Source of the DNA: Sipunculus nudus
Lineage: Eukaryota; Annelida; Sipuncula; Golfingiida; Sipunculidae
Direction of reading: 5' to 3'
Assembly (NCBI GenBank): GCA_026874595.1
Contig: CM049318.1
Location: 2,357,741 to 2,421,740, forward strand
DNA: 64,000 bases
Shown here piece by piece: positions 59,220 through 64,000 of the stretch (position 1 is the first letter of the stretch; each line of letters begins with the position of its first letter). The position numbers and the translations under genes were made by a program. The notes beneath the pieces were generated by a model. That model was given only the letters and a program-made list of their open reading frames with translations. It had not been told where the DNA came from and made no database searches.

Positions 59220-61640
59220 AGTTCAGGAGGTGTCATATGGTCAAAAGTAGGTCAACAAGGGCAAAATGCAAACATGATCTGTAACGGGTCATTATCAAGC
59301 AACACACCTAAAATCAGGCCAGTATCTACAGGTATTGTGAAAAAAAGTCCATACATGTGCATTTTTCATAAAAATTTCTGTCTTTCATGAAATTTTCTAT
59401 GTTCAGGATCTGTCATATGGTCAAAAATAGGTCAACTAGGACGAAACGCGAACTTGATCTGTAAGTGGTCCTTATGCGCCCACAGACCAAACATTAGGCC
59501 AGTATCTGTAAGCACTGCATTGCGAAACTAGGATATTAGCAAAAGCTGATAATCAGTTATAAATTTAAATTGGAGAGGTATGTACCATGTTTCATAACAA
59601 TCTACCATATGGTTCCTGAGATATAAGCTTTTGAGTGTTTTTGTATAATCAGCTCTAAAATGTAGAAAAATGGGTCAAGGTCACCCATCTTCGAACTTGC
59701 CCGAGAATTTATCGATATACATATTCACTGATGAAATAAAATTGCAACGATGAATACTTTTAGAGATATATATATATCCCCTCACGAGGTAAAAGTTAAC
59801 AGACGCAGGATGGACAGACTCCGAACGGACAGACAGACGGACAGACAGATGGACAGCTTGGGTGATGACAATAGCCCATCAGCCTATGAGGTGAGGGCTA
59901 AAACGGCTGTACATGTACATTTGCCATGAAAATTTATATTTTCTTGAAATTTTCTATGTTTAGGAGCCGTAAAAAAAATCAAAAGTAGGTCAACTGGGAG
60001 GAAACGCAAACTCTATCTGTAACTGGTCTATATCTGCCCACATACCAAAAATCAGTCCAATATCTGCAGGCATTGCAAAAAAAAGTCTGTACATGTGTAT
60101 TTGTCATGAAAATGTCTATATTTTATGAAATTTTCTAAGTTAAGGAGCCGTAAAATGGTCAAAGGTAGGTCAACTGGGATAAAACGTGAACTTGATCTGT
60201 AACTGGTCATTATCTGCCAACACACCTAAAATCAGGCCAATATCTGCAGGCATTGAGAAAAAAAGTCCGTACATGTGTATTTGTCATTAAAATTTCTATT
60301 TTTCATGAAATTTTCTCTAAGTTTAGGAGCCATAAAACGGTCAAAAGTAGGTCAACCTGGACGAAACGCAAACTCGATCTGTAACTGGTCATTATCTGAC
60401 AGACAGATGGACAGCTTGGGTGATGACAATAGCCCATCAGCCTATGAGGTGAGGGCTAAAACGGCTGTACATGTACATTTGCCATGAAAATTTATATTTT
60501 CTTGAAATTTTCTATGTTTAGGAGCCGTAAAAAAAATCAAAAGTAGGTCAACTGGGAGGAAACGCAAACTCTATCTGTAACTGGTCTATATCTGCCCACA
60601 TACCAAAAATCAGGCCAATATCTGCAGGCATTGCAAAAAAAAGTCCGTACATGTGTATTTGTCATGAAAATGTCTATTTTTCATGAAATTTTCTAAGTTA
60701 AGGAGCTGTAAAATGGTCAAAGGTAGGTCAACTGGGATAAAACGTGAACTTGATCTGTAACTGGTCATTATCTGCCAACACACCTAAAATCAGGCCAATA
60801 TCTGCAGGCATTGAGAAAAAAAGTCCGTAAATGTGTATTTGTCAATAAAATTTCTATTTTTCATGAAATTTTCTCTAAGTTTAGGAGCCATAAAACGGTC
60901 AAAAGTAGGTCAACCTGGACGAAACGCAAACTCGATCTGTAACTGGTCATTATCTGCCCACACACCAAAAATCAGGCCAATATCTGCAAGCATTGCGAAA
61001 AAAAAGTCCATACATGTGTATTTGTCATGAAAATTTCTATTTTTCATGAAATTTTCTAAGTTTAGGAGCTGTAAAACGGTCAAAAGAAGGTCAACCAGGA
61101 CGAAACGCAAACTTGATCTGTAACTGGTCATTATCTGCCCACACACCAAAAATCAGGCCAATATCTGCAGGCATTGCGAAAAAAAGTCCGTACATGTGTA
61201 TTTGTCATTAAAATTTCTATTTTTCATGAAATTTTCTCTAAGTTTAGGAGCCATAAAACGGTCAAAAGTAGGTCAACCTGGACGAAAGACGAACTCGATC
61301 TGTAACTGGTCATTATCTGCCCACACACCAAAAACCAGGCCAATATCTGCAGGCATTGCAAAAAAAAAAGTCCGTACATGTGTATTTGTCATGAAAATTT
61401 CTATTTTTCATGAAATTTTCTAAGTTTAGGAAACGTAAAACGTTCAAAAGTAGGTCAACCGGGACGAAATGCGATCTCGATCTGTAACTGGTCATTATCT
61501 GCCCACACACCAAAAATCAGGCCAATATCTGCAGGCATTGCGAAAAAAAGTCCATACAACTGTTTGATTTCAGAATGACGGAATGACAGAAGGAAGGAAG
61601 GACGGAAGGCAGACATGGGTAAAACTATATGCCCGTGGCC
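59220..61640 (+). repeat. ~182-bp tandem repeat with RORE-like motifs and a 558-bp duplication
   Basis: About ten units share AAAAGTCCGTACATGTGTAT, TTTCATGAAATTTTCTAAG, GGTCAAAAGTAGGTCAACC, GATCTGTAACTGGTCATTAT and AATCAGGCCAATATCTGCAG. Spacing is 178-185 bp (TACATGTGTAT-type starts near 60087, 60265, 60645, 60830, 61010, 61192 and 61375). A terminal module, a GACAGACGGACAGACAGATGG run then TGATGACAATAGCCC, occurs at 59820-59900 and again, truncated, at 60400-60460. GGACAGCTTG at 59851 and 60409 marks a 558-bp block duplication. The recurring MYLSLKFLFFMKFSL-like frames are repeat by-products. Confidence 0.9.
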
Positions 61641-62130
61641 AAGGCATAAAAAACAATGGTAAGCAATGGTTAAGTTTATAGTGTGATATCACTCCCATAT
61701 CTGTCTCACTGTAGTCTAAAACATCATGCCTGTTATGTAGGCTCAGGATGGGGTTAAAGGAGAGCATTGGAAGGCAGCTGAATCAACTAGTGTACACTGT
61801 GTGATTGGTTTTAAGTTGTTGTCAAATTTGCTTTCACAATGCAGGCATGTCAAATACCATTTCCATAATATCATATTCAACATATTGTATTTGAAACAAT
61901 TCGTGCTCATGCATACTGCATAAGTAACAACATATTCTGTAAGGTATATTCAATCAACTCCCTACCAAATGTTCTATTTGCAGTTACAGCACATGTAAGT
62001 AAACATCATTCGTACTGCATGCACTGCTAAGAGGTGTTGGACTAGCTAAAGGCCTGTAACGCAACATATATGATGTAATTTTTCTTTCATGTCTGCATTA
62101 CAGCCCCTAGGTTGGAGAGTTTACCCTCTA

Positions 62131-63546
62131 CCGTAAAATCTCCACTTGAAACCGCGGTTTAATCAAGAAATTCAAAATCTTGAAATCGGGTTGATTTCCT
62201 GAAAGCACTGTGCGGTTTATACTAGAAGGGTTTCCTGAATATCTTCCTGACAGACATCGTTTTGGGGCCGGCGAGTGGGCGATAATATCGCAACTTTCGA
62301 AGGCCGTTCTTAGCAGCAGTCTCGCATGCATGGCAGCCGTGTGTAAATGTGTTATTTACGATTATTTGTTATTTATAGATTAAATATTGCTGATTAGTTT
62401 TCGTGTGATATATAACTTGTAATAAAATCTTGGTAATTGTCACCAAATAATACGTTTACAACAACCCTGCTGTAACACACAGCGGCCCACTTCGTTGGGC
62501 ATGGTCAAGCAAAATTGAAATAAAAGCCTACTTTAAACCCATTTGCGGCATTATTTAGCAATAATTATTTGTTTCAAACGTAAAATGAATAAAAGGCTGA
62601 CATCGTAAAGAGTCACACAATGGCAGACGATCGTTTTAAAATCAAGTTTGAGTGCCGCCATGTGCTGAAACGCCCTGGTATTCTGCCAAGAATATTTTGA
62701 ACGGCTGTACGCTGTGGATGGTAAACAGAACAGCCACCTATTTCGTCCCATCGTGCCTTGCGCGAACACTGCCTTGACAAAATGGCTCCCCACACGGAAA
62801 CTTTCTTCAGGAAAAAACTTGCTTACCCGGACTGGCCACTTTAATTTTACCTTAAAATCACTCGTTTTCAAGCGTCATGTTTCCTATAAGTGCGTATCTC
62901 GACAAGGTAACTTCAGTTACTTTGATATTTAGTTAAGTAGACCAGCGATGTTTTCAAACGCACCAGCAAATTGTGATATGGAGCGATGTCAACGTACGAT
63001 GTGACGATGATAATACCGAAGTAACCGGTATGAAAATGATTTGAATCTTCCGAGTAATTCCAGAAAATGGAATTTTCATCAAAAATTAAGATTTCAAAAT
63101 ATAACTTTTAGAATTAAAATAAACAGTGACTTGAAATGCATCAGCAGAATATTTTTTTTTCCAAAATACAATGACAAATCGGTAGTAAACAAGAATACGG
63201 CACGGAATATAAAATCTGGATAAACAGGCAGAGGTTCATCGGCCCTTACGTCTTCCCAAACTTCATGCTTGAGTGACCCTGCAAAAAAAAGTGTTATGAT
63301 GTGTTTAAATAATATGCCCAAGGAATTTTAATGTTGACAGGAATGGCCGAGTCGCAACCTACGCCTGTTCATTTCTAGATGATAGCTTGATTGTGTCTTT
63401 TGTCAAATCATTCCGTAGCAAAAGTTGGTGCGGTTTTAAAGGGGGGTTCTTAGTATTTGAGCCTCTCGCGGTGTCTCACCTGGAATTTCGGCGAAGTCTG
63501 GGTGCGGTTTTAATCGGAAGTGCGGTTTTAAGTGGAGATTTTACGG
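62131..63546. mobile_element. Non-autonomous DNA transposon with TA target site
   Basis: The left end CCGTAAAATCTCCACTT, then GAAACCGC, is matched by the inverted right end CCGTAAAATCTCCACTT, then AAAACCGC: about 25 bp with one mismatch. TA flanks both ends (62129-62130 and 63547-63548), the Tc1/mariner/pogo-type target. Near the ends GTGCGGTTTTAA-like motifs are iterated (62211, 63428, 63500, 63519), a plausible set of transposase-binding sites. At 1416 bp it shows no intact transposase; minus-strand 62551-62871 and plus-strand 62714-62932 are short frames without a DDE motif. It lies inside the receptor's intron. Confidence 0.75.
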
Positions 63547-63739
63547 TAAAGATTGGTCAGATCTGACCAAGGTGGTTCAGACCTCGATATTTGGCATTCA
63601 GCGCGAAGACACGCAACAATCCTTACATATAACACTCAATACAGTTGTGTTGACTGAGTTGAGTCATAAATTGTGACTGAATGTTCAGTTTGTATGAAAA
63701 TATTGGCACTCTCTCGCATGAAAACCAGATAATTGTTAC

Positions 63740-63795
63740 CTCCATCAGCTCCTGTTTACTGCCTGGCTGGGAATGCTGGGAAGCCTCAGGAGGGG
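63740..63795 (-). CDS. Possible nuclear receptor hinge exon (tentative)
   Basis: A 56-nt candidate exon: acceptor CCTAAACAG above 63795 (weak pyrimidine tract) and a good donor, GATGGAG|GTAACA, below 63740. It leaves in phase 0, which is what the next exon (59107) requires. It encodes PPEASQHSQPGSKQELME, a polar Pro/Gln/Ser-rich segment typical of a receptor hinge, and joins as KQELME|AGPADLQ. An in-frame TAA lies just upstream of the acceptor, so the exon must start where proposed or be false. The DNA-binding-domain exons, with two Cys4 zinc fingers, should lie beyond 64000. Confidence 0.45.
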
Positions 63796-64000
63796 CTGTT
63801 TAGGTCGAAGTCATGGGGATCTATCAGGGAACACCATCTATCGGGTACGTTTAGGTAATTTACACATTTTATTGGCATGATATTCCCATTTGGGGTTGTG
63901 TTGATTCAGAGGAGAAACTCTCCCCCACAGGTGTTCGGTCTCCATTCCTGAATGAAGTCTAAATTTTAGGGCTAGTATGGCATTAAGGAAATCAGCTGGT
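63796..64000. other. Window edge, intron of the nuclear receptor (presumed)
   Basis: A minus-strand frame after TTCATTCAG near 63945 stays open for about 35 codons but shows no zinc-finger cysteines, so I do not call it an exon. Confidence 0.3.

Larger units (their letters stand above)
59108..63739. other. Nuclear receptor intron (4.6 kb) with tandem repeat and DNA transposon
   Basis: Holds the 182-bp tandem array (59220-61640) and a 1.4-kb inverted-terminal-repeat element (62131-63546), listed separately. 61640-62130 is unremarkable. The intron's upstream limit depends on the tentative exon at 63740-63795. Confidence 0.6.

Noticed and set aside
60275-61423. Repeated frames beginning MYLSLKFLFFMKFSL
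   Set aside because: They are produced by the 182-bp tandem repeat, which drifts by frame-breaking indels between units.
63870-63945. Minus-strand frame after TTCATTCAG as a receptor exon
   Set aside because: No zinc-finger cysteines or other receptor feature, and no donor that keeps phase.

Overview
This is a gene-poor, repeat-rich animal nuclear window. Genes are split by GT-AG introns, the DNA is AT-rich and full of microsatellites, there are several tRNA-derived SINE remnants, and the dispersed repeats end in (GACA/GACGG) runs followed by a hairpin and an A-run. From general knowledge that style is common in molluscs, especially bivalves, so a bivalve such as a scallop or oyster is my best guess. 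This is an inference, not a database match.

Only three stretches carry protein-coding signal that I trust, all on the minus strand. (1) 3922-4392 is one internal exon of a cysteine-rich, probably secretory-pathway protein whose end resembles the N-terminal strand-helix of C13 (legumain-type) caspase-fold proteases. (2) 22977-23442 is a first coding exon with a signal peptide, a furin-like RHRR site and a good splice donor, of a family I do not recognise; it lies just downstream of a GC-rich, promoter-like stretch. (3) 53916-63795 holds the 3' part of a nuclear receptor gene: four well-supported exons, one tentative upstream exon and compatible splice phases throughout. Together they encode a ligand-binding domain with the family signature in helices 3-5. 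The stop codon falls where helix 11 ends, so the activation helix 12 (AF-2) seems to be missing. The DNA-binding domain should lie beyond position 64000.

Layout: 1-1575, dispersed repeat with 330-bp internal units. 3922-4392, exon. 7370-14690, a 7.3-kb strand-asymmetric G/T minisatellite with three kinds of higher-order repeat, broken by a SINE. 15000-22970, AT-rich DNA with long TA, CA and AGT tracts and one hAT-like MITE. 22977-24110, signal-peptide exon and its GC-rich upstream region. 24110-40250, mostly unrecognised DNA with two SINE remnants, a 32-bp minisatellite, a G-quadruplex motif and paired copies of dispersed repeats. 40260-51430, a block of nested and tandem repeats and a pogo-like MITE. 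53916-63795, nuclear receptor.

Two things stand out. The receptor's two long introns contain tandem repeats carrying nuclear-receptor binding motifs: DR1 elements in one and perfect RORE-type monomers in the other. Separately, several otherwise different repeat families share one 3' module, a GACA/GACGG run, a short conserved spacer, a hairpin and then AAAA. The matching, phase tracking and motif reading were done by eye, and no database search was run.
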